NCBI RefSeq assembly: GCF_018873765.1
Contig: NW_025317350.1
Span: forward strand, 558,001 to 622,000
Direction: 5' to 3'
Length of the DNA: 64,000 nt
Source: Telopea speciosissima
Lineage: Eukaryota; Streptophyta; Magnoliopsida; Proteales; Proteaceae
This document shows, piece after piece, positions 1 to 11,438 of this stretch; positions within the stretch are counted from its first letter, which is position 1; the number at the start of each line of letters is the position of its first letter. The notes beneath the pieces are model-generated. The model was not told the DNA's origin, searched no databases, and saw only the letters and a program-made list of their open reading frames with translations. A program made the position numbers and the translations under genes.

Positions 1-108
1 AAGTCACTAACCTCTCGATGTGATTGTTTGTACTCCCCTCCACGACCTATAAGTGCGGGCTTAAGCCCCGAGACCTTTTCCTTGTGTTTCAATCCTTTTA
101 GCTACAAC

Positions 109-1143
109 GGATTTACGAACGGACCCACTGCAAGTGAGCCCGTTCGATAATCCGTTCATGCTGTTAGGCTTGTTTTTATGTTTCCTTGGGTGGGACCCGC
201 GTTCCCGTGTTCCGAACACAATGGCCATGTCCCTGAACATGGTGGCCCCCACTCTTAAACCCTCTCACTTGGTTAGACCTTGAATATGGACCCACAAGAC
301 CCAAAATCTGTTTTAATGTGATTTAGACTAAGGAGGCCCAATCCAAACAGCACCTAAGGGCCACTTACTATAAATACACCTCTAAGCCAGTCATTGGCTC
401 ATTTACTAAGCTACACCAACCAGAATCGTGGGAGTTAAGAGAGTGAGAGAAGAAGAGAGAGTGAAGGAGGAGAAGGAGTTGGTAGGGGGGGGGGATCAAG
501 GTGGAGCTCATCCATTAGGGGCCATCTTACAAGTAAGTGCACCCCATCTCCTCGTCCCTTTCTTAAGCTAATTTTGAACCCCCTCTTGGATTGATTCTAA
601 CCTAGGGTTCCCTTGGAACCCAATGTTACTAATGGGGCTCTTACCTTAGCTCATGGGTGAGTTAATGATTACCCTTGGACCATTACTAACTTATTTTGAC
701 CTCCCCATTTGATTCTTGACCATTAACAACTCTAAACCTAGAAATGAAAACCTTGGAAGGATTCCAATCCTTGAACCGCTAAGGCCAAGCTAGGGCTAGG
801 TCCTCATGACCATGTTGAACCTTGTATTTACCCTTCTAAGTCCTAAGACCAAAAATACATCTAAGGATTGGATTGGGAATCAAATAACTTAAGAAATTTG
901 TATACTGGTTCGAACGGATTTACGAATAGACCTAGGCATCGGGCCTCCGTTCGAGAATCTGTTAAGCTTTGAAAGATTTAAAATCTGAAATTTGGCCTGA
1001 ACGGATTCACCAACGGACCCAGGGTCCTCCCTCTGTTCGAGAATCCGTGTAGCCCATTTAACTCCTTTTCTCTCGGGTTTTCATTACTGAGAACGGATTC
1101 ACCAATGAATCCACTGGGTGTTCCTCTGTTCGAGAATCCATTC
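109..1143. repeat. Four dispersed copies of an inverted-motif unit inside the LTR
   Basis: Near 109-165, 909-963, 998-1049 and 1091-1143 a unit of about 50 bases repeats. It starts with AACGGATT, has a variable middle, and ends with a form of GAGAATCCGTT. The two ends are reverse complements, so each unit can fold as a stem. It is seen directly; any role is unknown. Confidence 0.7.
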
Positions 1144-1980
1144 AAGTTCCTTGTGATGTTCTGAATGACAGCACTTGGGGACCATTTGTGGGACCCACCT
1201 ATACTCTTCTAATACCTTATTCACGCATCCCTAGGCTATCTAAATAGTACGAGGGAATGTGTACCGAAGCAACCAATACTAGACACGACTAATTGTACGT
1301 GAATACTTGGTGAGTGGGTCTTGGGTACTTGATTGGGTTTGTTTAATTGTAGTTATACGTGTATATGATTGTTTGCATCATTATGAGCATGTTTGCATAC
1401 TTGCATTTACTTCTTATTGTTGATAATGATGAATATGATGATGTAGACTATGTTGGGTTATGGTGTAGGGAAGTACCAGTTTCGAAACCCCAGATTATGT
1501 GAACTTGTAACTTACATGTCATTCTTGCTTGTATGCGCCGTGTTGTGTTGGTACCCGGATGTTAGATTGAATGAGATGTTGATACACTTGGAGTACCTTT
1601 CGACAAGATAGGATCTATCGTATATTTGTGGTTGGGTTCAGTTCCCTATGCTATGATCCTTACCAACAGGGGTTTAGGTGTTGGGTAACCAGAGCACCTG
1701 CCGCCTATGGAGAGTTAAAGAGGCCAGCCAGGCCAAGGTAGTAATGGTTATCAAGGTATGCCTCTGAGTGGTATGAGGCTACGGTCGGCGCAGTCCCCAC
1801 GGTAATAATTGAGGTTCTCTGTGGCGAGAATGGAAGGACCCACAGTATTTCTTGAGTTATTGCAGTAGCATATACTCTTGACTTAGTATTATGTGTTAGG
1901 TGGCAAATGGTTAATAATAGCATGCACCATGGATTATTTGTGCTTTTGTGTCCGTATATGCATCCCCATCCCTTGACTAG

Positions 1981-2188
1981 CTCGGTGGAGCTAACTCCCG
2001 TGTATACATTCTTTTCAGATGATGATACAGGTGGTGGCTACTTTGATGGACTCAAGGTTGAAACCTCGGGATATGATGATATTGACGCTGAGGATCGAGA
2101 GGCTATACTGAGCAGCACGGCAATGGATGCCTATGCGATGATTGTGCTTACGGAGCACCTTGATTACTTGGGACTTGTTCCCTTTTGA
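1981..2188 (+). other. Conserved LTR module: acceptor-like site plus short acidic ORF
   Basis: A pyrimidine run ends in TTTTCAG at 2012-2018, then an open frame runs to the stop near 2188. The peptide is acidic near its start (SDDDTGGGYF, then TSGYDDIDAED). The two LTR copies at 9830-10016 and 12230-12430 (minus strand) have a matching arrangement with SPGYYDDIGVD. The LTR at 49930-50010 has the same GCTCGGTGGAGCTCAC and TTTTAG context. No known domain is recognised. It may be a spliced leader product of the elements or simple sequence conservation. Confidence 0.45.
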
Positions 2189-2526
2189 TTCTTTTGGGGC
2201 TTAATGTCCGTGTATAAATATTATTGTTATACCATTTTTTGTAGTTACCTAATGATCATAGAAAAATGTGTAACTATGGTACTATATATCATTTAGTCAG
2301 TGAACATCTTGTAACTATTTATTTGTACGCTTCCGCTTTATTTCTGATGATTATGGATTGTAATATTTCCTTCTCCGCATGCTAATGTTAATGCATTTTA
2401 ATATTGATTAATGACTGTAGATTGGGACACTGTATTTGTGATCCTGGTAGCTTAATGGGATGATGTGTGTCATCCTAGTCACCCCTTTTATTGTATTATA
2501 TTTCTTATTGGGATAGGGACGTGACA

Positions 2527-3718
2527 TTAACTGGCACTAACAAAGATAACAAACCACCAAATAAAATTGACTATATGCACTATTCTTCCCTAATTGAAAG
2601 ACCCAGAAGAACAGAGTTGCAAATAACACAATTTTAAGAGTGTGATGCAAGGATTTAAGTATCGGTATCGGCATCGATTCGGCAGCGATTTTAAGAGATG
2701 TATCGTATCAGATCGTATCGTGTACGGAGATACGATCGATCGGTGCGTAAACGCATGAAAATGATCAAAATACACATGGAAATACACTTTTGGACAATAA
2801 AAACAATATAAACAAGCAATTTGTGTCATATATCATGCATATATACTAAGAATTCTGAATAATCAATAACTGAACAAGTGCGGCACATTGAAATTGTTAT
2901 AAAAGATTAAAAGATGAAATTTCTTACATGTAAAGTCACCAATTGCCATGAAGAATGCCGGGTGGATCAAAGTCATGTCTCAGAAGGGTCTTCAACAATA
3001 GGAGTGACTATTGTGATAGATTTTAGGGTAAATATATAATCTTCTTGAATGTGATAGATCTATACATAATATAGTACATAATGTCATATTATAACAAAAA
3101 AAACATTTTGAGATAAAGTGGAAAACACTTTTCATTAGATGTAATATTAATTGCCACAACTGTTTTCCAGGGAAATTGTAACATCAAAGGATATTCTATC
3201 CCATTGTTCTGAAAGTGAGAAAAAAAAAAAAAAGTCAAAAGCAGGGGCTGAGAAAAACTTAGTAGAACATCTAATATTGTGTAAGAAACACTTTTAGAGC
3301 CATAAAGCATAACACCACCATCACAGGCTTAGGAAAAAACAACAAACTAGTAATAAGCAATCAAGAATCCATTAACTTGTAACATAAACTAACTTTCTTA
3401 ATGTATCCCACATTTTGGAGCCTTATATTTCTCCTTAATTTGTATCTAGACTTCAAGACTTAAATACCTGAAATAACTAATTGCTCAACAAAAATCACTC
3501 CTAGCAGGCTGGCTACTTTAACAAACAAAACAATATTACATGATAAGCCGACAAACTAGGCTGATGCAAAAGAGATGAACTTCCTAAAGGAAACCATAGT
3601 TGAAAGAGAACCACAATTACATACACCATAAGTTGATATAGCACATGCCAATGAGTATACTGCTAAAAATAGTTAAATTAAGTTAATAAACTCTACACAA
3701 AATGATTTGCACATGAAG
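2527..3718. other. Intergenic stretch, no gene seen
   Basis: This is AT-rich sequence without a convincing reading frame. At 2655-2760 there is a low-complexity patch rich in GTATCG and its complement, of a kind common in plant dispersed repeats. Nothing else is recognised. Confidence 0.5.
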
Positions 3719-3931
3719 AAGTAGAAGATGGCATTAAAGAAAAGGACTCCTATTCATCATTACTCAATATTTATAATTCTTCATCCCCATTTCTTTCCCC
3801 TAACTGTTTGCTCTTCCCGTCTGCTTCCCACACAAAGTAACAAGATTCTCCATGAAAATAAACAACTCAGACAGGTTCCGAAGTCCATGAATTCCAAAGT
3901 CCCTCTCTCCTTTGCTTTCAGGGTTATACAA
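3719..3931 (-). pseudogene. Duplicated tail of the F-box gene
   Basis: Positions 3719-3931 and 3932-4160 are diverged direct copies about 213 bases apart. Both begin AAGTAGAAGATGGCATTAAA. On the minus strand the outer copy reads LYNPESKGERDFGIHG, matching LYNLESKEERDLGIYG at the end of the neighbouring F-box gene. It is therefore a tandem duplication of the last coding part and 3' flank, with no F-box of its own. The copies differ at many sites, so the duplication is not recent. Confidence 0.75.
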
Positions 3932-4025
3932 AAGTAGAAGATGGCATTAAAGAACAGGGCACCTATTCACAAAAGCTTTTATTTTTACTTCATCAATCCC
4001 CCCCCTCTTCCCCTTTTTTTTTCCC

Positions 4026-5366
4026 CTATTGATGCTCCTCATGTCTACTTCCAACAGAAAGTGGAACAAGACTCTCCATGAATATAAACAAGTTAAACTG
4101 ATTTGGAAGCCCATAAATTCCAAGGTCTCTCTCCTCTTTGCTTTCAAGGTTATACAAAACCAGCTTTTGGGAATCCTTCTTATTTAGAATCTCACCACTC
4201 TTCAAAATTTCTGTAGGGACTCCATACCCATATGACCATTCAATGGTGAACTATTTAGTCCAAGACTCATTCACACCAGAATCCTTCATTACCCATATCT
4301 CAACACATCTACCAAATATGCACCCAACCAAAGATAGACATCCTCCCAGAAATGCAACAAAATTGCAATGCGTTTCATCTCCTTCTCCACAATCAGGATG
4401 TTGTATCTCTTCAAACACCTCATTTCGCACATCAAAAGATATTATGAACTCTGAAATTACTGATTTGATCTCCCGGGTTGCTAGCCAATGAATATATCCA
4501 TTCACTACAACCTTTGATGAAGTGTACCTGATACGAGCTTGGAAGAACTCAACCCCATAAAATCGGCTTATAAGGTGAGGGAACCCAAGAACTTATCAAC
4601 CCACATCAAGTTTCTCATATAACCGATGTGGGAACCACTGATATGAGCTTGGAAGACCTCAACCCCATAAAACCAGCTTATAAGGTGAGAGAACCCAAGA
4701 ACTTATCAACCCACATCAAGTTTCTCATATAACCGATGTGGGATAAATGGGATCGTAACAGTCCCTGCTGTCAAAAGGGGCATCTCCTAGTTTCTTCCAT
4801 TTCCCAGTCCCCAGGGAATACACCCTTACATCAGACTTATAAATAAGGCGATCAGTTCCTCTCTCGCAGAAGTAAATAATTCTTACAACTTTGTATTCAT
4901 TATTAATGGGATCATAACCAAACCCTAACACAGTATTATTAATTCCCCAAATTCTTGGGGACCCAATTGGAGCATCAGGAAGCTTCTTGTATTCACTTAT
5001 AGCGGGATTCCACAAATATATAGGGCTAATGTGACGAAACCAGGAAGATAAACGCTTAGAAACAAATAAACATAACAATCCATTACAAGAACCCAAGATT
5101 TCAACACTATCCTCCAGACCCTTAAACGGAATATCAACCATTGTTGCAGTAGATGATAACCCATCAAAAGTTATAGTAAAGAGACGGCCATTAGTGAGGC
5201 AGAGACCTATTTTGTACTCAGATGATAGATTGAGGTGTTGGGAAATGAAAAAAGGATCACTAATTACACAGCACCAGTCTTTGGAGACGCACCTGAATCG
5301 CAAGAGAGACTTAACAGGTAATCTGGAGAGGATTTCTTTTATTATTTCAAATGGTAGCCCCTGCAT
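4026..5366 (-). pseudogene. F-box protein gene, disrupted
   Basis: F-box proteins are the substrate-choosing subunits of SCF ubiquitin ligases. The start is placed at the ATG at 5366, because the peptide then opens MQGLPFEIIKEILSRLPVK, the usual F-box beginning. An acidic open stretch continues upstream to 5447 without an in-frame ATG. The F-box covers about residues 1-45. An F-box-associated (beta-propeller-like) region follows, with SCNGLLCL, YLWNPAISEYKKLP and LGFGYDPINNEYKV. Coding stops making sense at about 4746, where a 219-base tandem repeat is inserted, and resumes at about 4526 with VVVNGYIHWLATREI. A TAG at 4251-4253 interrupts the frame, and the homologous frame runs on to a stop at 4026. 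With the insert and the stop this is most likely a pseudogene, though a 5' product could still be made. The specific F-box subfamily is not recognised. Confidence 0.85.
4528..4746. repeat. Two tandem 110-base repeat units inserted in the F-box gene
   Basis: Two near-identical units begin at about 4531 and 4641. Each carries GAGCTTGGAAGA, an AACTTATCAACCCACATC segment and an ACCGATGTGGGA end. The insert splits F-box coding between YDPIYP and YTSSKVVVNGYIHW. The minus-strand motif TCCCACATCGGTTATATGAG recurs widely in plant genomes in my memory, but I cannot assign it to a family. No terminal inverted repeat is evident. Confidence 0.7.
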
Positions 5367-5466
5367 CTTTACTATCTCTAACTCTTCTTCTCCTGTCGGT
5401 TGGATTTTTTCTTCTTCTTCTTCTTTCTCTGTTGCTTCATGTTGCAACAGCTAATTTGTGTGGCCT

Positions 5467-6171
5467 TGGGCAACTCCAAGTGCAATGTTCTTAAACCCGG
5501 CCTGGTCTCCAATATAGGCTTCCTGATTTTATGGACCGGGTCCAAGGTGGGTTAATCCGATCAAACAACAAGATTGCCCGACCCACTGAAATCTATGACC
5601 AGCCGCTAAACTATACTGGATCAAGTTTTAATGAAAGCTCCTATAGTTCAATTGATCAAGTTTATCAGTACTAATCAGAAATAAATAAATAAATAAAAGA
5701 GTAAGTGGTCGCGGTATGTACGTGTCAAATAAGTTTGTGGGACGTTCTTTTCTGGTGACCATTGATTTCACCTAGCGCAATCTAAGTCGTTGAACGTCTT
5801 TCCCCAGTTCAACCGAAAACCGGCGACAACAGGTCATTATTTGAAATCCCTATCAACGGCTATGTGGCTGAATCCCGCGGAAGTCTCTTCCCTTCCGGAA
5901 TCTTAGGGAGAGTGGGACATCTCTCTATCTCTCTTTCTGCGATCTCCATTTCTCTCCCGCAGTCCCCTTCCCTGCTCTCTCTCTCTCTCTCTCTGATCGG
6001 CGATTGCAGTGCAGAAATCTCATTTCAATCCCTCTCTCTTCTCTGGTCTACCCTAAGGTCAAATGGTCAATTTATCACGCGAGTCTTAAAACCCTAATGA
6101 GGAGCGATCTTCTCTGAGCACTAGCAGAAACCCCAAATCACTTTTGACACACTGAATAAAAAGAAGAAGAA
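5467..6171. promoter_or_regulatory. Divergent intergenic region between F-box and helicase relics
   Basis: The two gene relics start in opposite directions from this stretch of about 0.8 kb. It includes pyrimidine-rich tracts (CT repeats at about 5965-5993) of the kind found in plant 5' untranslated regions. No clear TATA box was found. A shared promoter is only an inference from the geometry. Confidence 0.35.
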
Positions 6172-6677
6172 ATGACCAAGAATCATGGGGAGAATGCAAT
6201 GTTCGCTTCTTGCTCCTCTCTCGGACTTCAATCCTCGTTATGCAAAGAACTCCGAGGTTTTGCTCTCTCTCTCTCTCTCTCGTTTTTGCTCTGAACTGGT
6301 TACTCATTATTCTAAAGTAATTATAGTGAGAAGTGAGAATCTGCGACATGTATTTCATCAAAATAAAATCCTGCTCTCTTAACCGATCCCCACTCCCACC
6401 CCCTACCCCCAAAAAAAAAAAATTCCTGCTCTTATTCCCCTAAAAGATTTATTAATTCATCTGAGTTAATGGTCTAGATTTTTTATCCGATTTTGTGAAC
6501 ATTCCCATTTTTGTGTTTATCTCATTTTCTTTTAGATGGTAAGGTTTGCTGTTCTTTGACGAAATTTCTAGATTTGTTAATGCGACTACTGACACTGGCA
6601 AGACTGTTACCTATCTATCTCCTATCATTCATCACCTTCAAATGCATGATCCTCGAATTGGTATAGCTGATGGAACT
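6172..6677 (+). pseudogene. RH17: DEAD-box ATP-dependent RNA helicase 17-like, 5' fragment
   Basis: The protein family unwinds RNA using ATP and is probably nucleolar. Exon 1 (6172-6256) starts with ATG and reads FASCSSLGLQSSLCKEL, matching the FASCSFSSLGL motif I recall before the Q motif of plant RH17. Exon 2 (about 6545-6677) reads VNATTDTGKTVTYLSPIIHH and then DPRI, IADGTF. This corresponds to helicase motif I, normally AATGTGKT. Here a Gly of the P-loop is Asp, which should impair ATP binding. The RMGF and Q-motif segment expected between these exons is not readable. Coding stops at 6677, where a Ty3-like remnant begins, and none of the remaining helicase motifs was found. It is a decayed 5' fragment. 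Confidence 0.75.
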
Positions 6678-6678
6678 T

Positions 6679-8013
6679 TCGATAGGGTGGGCTTCCAATG
6701 AAAACAATCTCTCTCTCTCTCTAGGAAGACTGTACCTCCATTGATAGGGTGGCTCCTATTTGTCTTTGCTGTATGATCTACTTCAATCATGCCCAGCACT
6801 CTCCCCTCCAATGGCTTGTGGTCTGTTGTTGGGCTTGATGTGGTGACCGACATAGTTGGGTTCCCAACTTGCACTACCACTGTAGGGACTCCGTTCTGAG
6901 GAAGTGTGGTCCTGGTTGCACCATTTGGACGTACTGGCTGGCTGGATGAACTAGCACAATCGGCCTGACTATAGACGCCAGGATACCCAGTCTGAGCAAA
7001 CGGCAAGCAGTTTCTGGTCCCTACCGCACTACCCGTCTGTACCACCGGGGTCTGGCCTATACGAAGTTGGCTGGCCTGCACTGGCCGTTGTTGGGCCAAG
7101 AACACCAAGATCAACTCTTCAAACCGAACTTGGCTACTGTTATAGACTTGAGCCATGGAAGCAACAATTGCTTTCATGTCTTCCATTCCCGTTTGTAGGT
7201 ACCCTTGCGTTTCAGCGGCCGTACGGGCCTGCCCCTGCAAGACCACATCCCCATAAGGAGGAACAACAGTGTCCAGCCGTTCTCCTTGTGTGACCAACTG
7301 ATCAGCATTTCCACCGTTAGATGCATCGGTTCCACTATCTTTGTTACGTAGACTAGCTCTGGTATCCACCATTACTATCAAGTGTCCAACCGGGTATGCC
7401 AAAAATGTTGTGTCAAATTTCCTTCGGCTGACAAGTTATGGCCGGAATGAGGACAGAACACCCTGTTACGTTACGGTGATCTAGAGCTCTACTCATGCCC
7501 CAGTAATCCGAGAACTTCTCAAAGACAGCAGAACGAAAAGAACTGAAAATGGATGATAATTGCACTTTAAATTACTCGAAGTGAACAATCTATAGTGCAA
7601 AGCATAAGGGTGCATAAAGCAAAAAGAAAAACCTTAAGTTCACACCATTGTGAGGAAAAATAAAATAGTGCAAGAAAGTAAAAATAACTAAATGCAAGTT
7701 TGATGTATGTTTGATTGATGCTCTTCTTTTGCTTCGCCTGCTTATTTTATATGGTAGAAGTAACCATGAGATTGGTCTCTTTATTTGTCGGCCACTATCC
7801 CAACCACGTTCGGGTTAGTGTATCACCCACGTCTTAACTGCTGAAAACTGTCGTTGACGTTAACCGACTGATTCCTGGTCGATGAATCCAGCCTTGCTCC
7901 GTCTGATCGGAAAGTGCAATGGTGTCTCGTTCATGGCCCCTTGGTCGAGTCAAACTATGGCCAAGTACTTCCATTCGACCATGAAGGGGTTGAGCGAAAT
8001 CTAGGTGTAAACA
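6679..8013 (-). mobile_element. Ty3/gypsy-like remnant: LTR, primer site and gag-type ORF
   Basis: Read on the minus strand, an LTR-like block starts TGTTTACACCTAG at 8013 and ends ACAACA at 7407. A primer-site-like TGGCATACCCGGTTGGACA follows (7402-7384), then an open frame from ATG 7372 to about 6680 that begins MVDTRASLRNKDS. Its composition (Gln, Ser and Pro rich, few domains) suits the N-terminal part of a plant gag. No pol domains or second LTR are present, so it is a broken fossil. Family placement is tentative. Confidence 0.55.
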
Positions 8014-8425
8014 GAACCCACTTGTTAAACTCCCTCATTAATTTCTTGTTAGTTGCTCTCTCTCTCTCTCTCTCTCTTCTTCTTATTGTTGTTGTCTTCT
8101 TTTTAAGGGGTTTTATCAGTTCCATTATATGGAGATTTAATTTGAGTAAGCTGGAATGAAAGTCCATTCTTAAGTCATATCCGCTAGTAGAAAACTTTCC
8201 TCTTCTTTTTATCTGTGTACTGTACCCCTTTTTTGGGTATATCTCTTTTTAGGCTTTAATTTGATTCATGCAATAAATCATTGAATGATTCTCTCTTCTC
8301 ACGTATCTTTGTTATTCTTGTTTGTTTTTTATTTCCATGATAAATGTCCTTTATGATGTTTCTTCTATCTGACCTGTGAAGATTTCTTAAGTGAAGGTCA
8401 CTGCACCTCACTGCAACGACTCCCT
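8014..8425. other. No gene seen
   Basis: Non-coding sequence with a CT microsatellite at about 8058-8078. It could be intron of the interrupted helicase relic, but no exon is recognisable. Confidence 0.4.
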
Positions 8426-8710
8426 GGAAGGGAGGGGAAGGGAAGGGAAGGGAAGGGAGGGAAGGGGAACGGGGTGTGAAATTCGGGCTTCCCTAAGGGC
8501 AAAATGGTACACTCATACCCCATTAGGGGTATATTTGTCATTTTAATAGCCAACACATCAGCAACTAATGGGAATGCTCTAACGGATGGGGGCTGAGTGT
8601 AACAACTACCCAAAACTCAGGGGTGCCAGGTGTATATTTTCAAAACATAAGGGGTTGCCCTGTATTTAGAGCAAAAGTAAGGGGATCACAATATAATTTA
8701 CCCAAAATAA
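8426..8710. repeat. GGGAA low-complexity tract plus dispersed repeat
   Basis: The GGGAA-rich tract at 8430-8470 is followed by a sequence with GGGGTATATTTGTCATTTTA and TTAGAGCAAAAGTAAGGGGA. I associate such wording with common short non-coding plant repeats, but the family is not identified. The reading frames here are by-products of base composition. Confidence 0.45.
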
Positions 8711-9464
8711 AAATAAAATTTGAAAATGTGGAGCCCATGTGCCCATGCACTAATATTTAATACATGGGACTTATGGTTGTCTTTTAAACCGTTGATTGGA
8801 CCATTCGGTCAACTCTAATATCAGTGAATCAACCAATAACCAATATGAAAAGATCGACCACCACCTTGAATGGGTTCATTTACCCGTTTAGTATGAGTCT
8901 GATTCCCCCCAATTTCTCTGGAGACCGTTGTTGGATGTGGAAACTATTTCATAAAGTGAATTGAATCAAAGAGTGGGTTCTACCAGTGCCTTAATCCAAG
9001 GACTTTTCAAAAAAAAATGCAAAGATTGCAACGCCAAGAACAAGAAAAAGAAGCAATCAAATTAATTTTCTCTCCAGATACATCTTTGGTAAAATGAAGG
9101 ACTACAGAGATCTTCAATTTGAATTGGAAGGTTGCATCATTGCATCTAATAGTACCATTGGAAAGTAACCCCAACAAGTTCTTTTAAGGAAAAGAACAGA
9201 AACCATTTACAACTAAGAAAAAGAAAATAAAAAATAAAAGTAAAGACTTGTTTGATTTGATTTGTGGATGCCTTCCTTTGTTTTGAATTTTTCTTTTTTT
9301 AGGCATCTTTGACAGCTCAGGCGGTTTCTATAGTTATCAGGTAGTTTCATAACTACCCACTTCTTTGAGAGGTAGTTTCACAACTACCCACTCTTTTTAG
9401 AGTTGGTTGTCACCACCTTGCTGACTGTTCGTTGGTCGTTGACTGTTTATCGGTTCATCAATCA
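8711..9464. other. No gene seen
   Basis: A/T-rich non-coding sequence. Close to 9320-9400 the phrase GGTAGTTTCATAACTACCCA occurs with a near copy (GGTAGTTTCACAACTACCCA). Each is an inverted repeat built on GGTAGTT and AACTACC. Confidence 0.4.
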
Positions 9465-10858
9465 CGGTCCCACATTCATCACTTTACCATAAGCAAGATC
9501 AGAGTGCTGCAGATATACTATAATTATGATAGCAAAAGAGAAAGCCTGATACGAGAATGATGGTATATATATATATATATATATACAAAGTGTTCTGAAA
9601 CATTCCCACCCAGAGACAACCCACAAAGAGAAACTAAGCTGACAAAAGCTAAAAGAAAAGAAGAAAAACATACATATATATATATATATACAGGGTGAGA
9701 TAACTCAACCCCAAAATGAAAGTAAGAAAACTATAGCAGAATCTCAAGCAGAACGGGGATAAACTCCTAACAAAAACAAAAAGGAATCCCTAAGACAAAA
9801 AGCTTCAAGTGCACTCTTTAGCGATCTTCATCAATGACCACCGAGAATGCACGCATCATCGGCACGACCTCCGTCGAGGTCCACACCAATATCATCATAA
9901 TAACCAGGGCTCTCCTCCTCGTAATGAGCCTCCATGCCATAGTAGCATCGATCTGCAAAATCATCTAAAGAAAAACATATATAACAAAGTGTGAGCCCCA
10001 CTGAGCTTGTGAGCAAAACATATCATCATGTATGAACGTGCAACCACAATCCACATGATCCTAGATGATATGCAAGTTCAGATTATTTATTAGCCACCTA
10101 GCATCACAACTAAGTCAGGTCAGTGCTACTACAATCCCCAATACATGTATCCCTGGTGCGGGCTTGGTTTCCCCTTCCCGTGATACACCCATTGAGTTTT
10201 CGGAGAGGACCAGTCAGCTCCCGCATTCGTTCACCAAGGTCAGCCCGACCAGCCCTCTGTGATTAACCTATAGGGCAATCCATCACATTTCTCTTTCCCT
10301 TTCATTTCTGGCTTATAGCCCATAATCACCATTCCGGTGCAAACACATTTCTTTTCATTTCTTTTCATTTCATTATAGACATATGGTTACCCTCACAGGC
10401 ATCCAACACCTTAACCCCTATTGGCAAGGGTGCGTAGCAAGGGTGATGAAACTCTAACCCCATATCTATATGGCATCGTATGAGTCAGGTGGTGTCAACC
10501 GCATCCCATACTACGGGCTACCACAAGCTTCATTTCCAAGCTAACTACTGCATCTAGTCTAACAATCACAATCATCAAATAAAATTCATAGTGTTGATCA
10601 ACAGACAATCAATGTGTAATAGTTTGAATAATTGAACAGAATTTAAATAACACAACATTTATAATTTGAATTTAATTTCCGGCATAGCATCACAGCTACA
10701 TGTACATACACGATAATATTTCACTCCCCTAGGTTTGGTTCTAGGAACTCGGTTGCAATTTCAGTTCCAACAATAATCTGGTTGTAGGCCTCGAGCGCGG
10801 GATCAAATCCTAGATATAAATCAGAAATTGTTATTTTAATATTCCAATCTATCTCTGG
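9465..10858 (-). repeat. Partial 3' LTR copy of the element
   Basis: Aligns by eye along its whole length to 11862-13255, including the (TA)n tracts, the TGGCATCGTATGAGTCAGG motif and the acceptor-like module. It is separated from that copy by about 2.4 kb. Confidence 0.8.
9564..9586. repeat. (TA)n microsatellite in LTR
   Basis: A perfect TA run. Equivalent runs occur at about 9670-9688, 11976-11987 and 12076-12102 in the paired LTR copies, with different lengths. Confidence 0.9.
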
Positions 10859-10979
10859 TGATCCTAGGGTTAACCTGAGCTCACTGGATTGACCCGGTGT
10901 TTAGTTGCTTTTCACTTGGAATTCTCTGGGCCTTACCTTAGTCTTTCGGCATTTCGAGGTTCCTTTGGCAGGTGAGTAC

Positions 10980-11438
10980 ATGGAGAAGGATAGATCCAGG
11001 CCCATTGACAAGACCTCAATACTGAAGATGAAGGTGCCAGGGGGTGATCCACCGGAGGATGAGGAGATGGGGATGCCAGGAGATGAGCAGCAGAGGGATG
11101 AGGAGCTGGATGAGGTGCTGGCTGGTGATGAGCATGATGAGGAGGTGCAGGGTGACATCCAGAGCAAGCATGGAGAGGAGCAGGGTGATGGACATGATGA
11201 CATTGAGGGCATCGATGCACAGTTTATAGACTTGCCTGCTTATGAGGCGACGGGTGCCACCAGTTCTCAGGTTCTAGAGCCTTTCGAGTGGGCATATATG
11301 ATGTCACATTTTCAGGGCCTCAGTACCCAGCTTTCTAACATGGCGACTAGGATGGATCGGGGCTTCACATCATTGGAGAGCAGGGTAGAATTTTTATTGA
11401 GCAGCTCTTGGACTTTTGGGACAGGTTCTACCGAGTAG
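10980..11438 (+). CDS. Antisense ORF inside the gypsy element, unknown function
   Basis: From ATG 10980 an open frame of 152 codons runs on the plus strand, opposite to the element. It is also open upstream to 10905. The start reads MEKDRSRPIDKTSILKMKV. A long acidic, Asp/Glu/Gly-rich stretch follows, and the end has a helix-like SHFQGLSTQLSNMATRMDRG. The pattern resembles the hydrophilic C-terminal parts of plant retroelement ORFs of unknown role that I remember. Antisense ORFs are known in the Tat lineage of Ty3/gypsy, which gives a parallel but not an identity. The sequence after the stop is A/T-rich, like a 3' untranslated region. A captured host exon is the alternative. Confidence 0.5.
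   Translation: MEKDRSRPIDKTSILKMKVPGGDPPEDEEMGMPGDEQQRDEELDEVLAGDEHDEEVQGDIQSKHGEEQGDGHDDIEGIDAQFIDLPAYEATGATSSQVLEPFEWAYMMSHFQGLSTQLSNMATRMDRGFTSLESRVEFLLSSSWTFGTGSTE

Larger units (their letters stand above)
1..2526 (+). mobile_element. Right part of a long LTR, Ty3/gypsy (Tekay/Del-like)
   Basis: No host coding is seen. The block ends at 2521-2526 with GTGACA, the same kind of end as the other long LTRs here (TGTGACA at 50360-50365). No primer-binding site follows, so this is a 3' LTR or a solo LTR whose left end lies outside the window. It shares with the other long LTRs a module around 1981-2188: an AGCTCGGTGGAGCT motif, a pyrimidine tract, a TTTTCAG acceptor-like site and a short acidic reading frame. 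The orientation is inferred from that module. The Tekay/Del assignment is by resemblance to the gag-linked LTR at 46703-50365 and is only moderately sure. Confidence 0.6.

Noticed and set aside
8398-8613. Minus-strand frame rich in Phe and Pro
   Set aside because: Produced by the GGGAA tract and a dispersed repeat; no domain.
9462-9671. Phe- and Ile-Tyr-rich frame (and its twin at 11861-12208) as a membrane peptide
   Set aside because: It reads through (TA)n microsatellites in LTR copies whose lengths differ, so the frame is not conserved.
10901-11220. Two minus-strand frames rich in Ser/Cys/Pro and His/Pro opposite the antisense ORF
   Set aside because: They are reverse readings of the acidic GAT/GAG-rich coding stretch. 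The plus-strand frame has the more natural composition.
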